From contig JAQVUQ010000206.1 of assembly GCA_028699365.1 (NCBI GenBank), positions 1 through 5,446 on the forward strand: 5,446 nucleotides of DNA. The letters run 5' to 3'. The position numbers were made by a program, and so were the translations under genes. The notes under the pieces are model-generated. The model had not been told where the DNA came from and ran no database searches. It saw nothing but the letters and a program-made list of their open reading frames with translations. Source of the stretch: UBA5359 sp028699365 [NCBI: bacterium]. Lineage in GTDB: Bacteria; UBP13; UBA5359. This document shows positions 5,431 through 5,446 of this stretch, piece by piece (positions within the stretch are counted from its first letter, which is position 1; the number at the start of each line of letters is the position of its first letter).

Positions 5431-5446
5431 AATCTTCGATGGCTTA

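Overview
The window is one stretch of seven genes, all on the minus strand (read from right to left), with very short gaps or overlaps between most of them. It encodes a set of type IV pilin-like proteins (pseudopilins) of the type II secretion / type IV pilus superfamily, interleaved with two small Cro/C1-type (XRE) DNA-binding regulators. The order of transcription is: XRE-1, prepilin-1, XRE-2, prepilin-2, a PilV/GspI-like minor prepilin, a PilW/GspJ-like minor prepilin, and a PilX/GspK-like minor pilin that runs off the left edge. There is no RNA gene, CRISPR array or insertion sequence that I can see.

Right part (3912-5430): two paralogous cassettes, each a ~70-residue XRE helix-turn-helix protein followed directly by a GspG/H-like prepilin with a single FxCPND and PFCG motif. 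The two regulators are about 80% identical over their first 71 residues, with many synonymous codon differences. This points to an old tandem duplication with the DNA-binding domain under strong constraint. The only real intergenic gap (4241-4401) lies before XRE-2. It holds a candidate promoter (TATAAT directly before the gene) and a perfect 17-bp palindrome that could be the operator of these regulators.

Left part (1-3263): the minor-pilin module in the canonical order I-J-K (PilV-PilW-PilX). The last gene has no in-frame ATG near its start. It probably starts at a TTG at 1505 behind an AGGGGGGT ribosome-binding site. Its protein has a PilX/GspK-type N-terminus without Glu at +5, an EF-hand-like Asp-rich loop, and two homologous ~56-residue modules that resemble the repeats of phage tail and carbohydrate-binding proteins. 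These appear to be inserted into the pilin-tip protein. A perfect 8-bp hairpin spans the stop codon of prepilin-2, just before the minor-pilin genes.

Organism: a bacterium with clear Shine-Dalgarno usage, moderate GC and non-ATG starts in about three of seven genes. Prepilins with a conserved CPND motif and a C-terminal FADG-type motif are typical of Planctomycetota/Verrucomicrobiota-type, Omnitrophota or Armatimonadota genomes. That placement is an inference with low certainty. My working picture is a surface filament or secretion pseudopilus whose tip protein carries ligand-binding modules and whose subunits are made together with their own small regulators.
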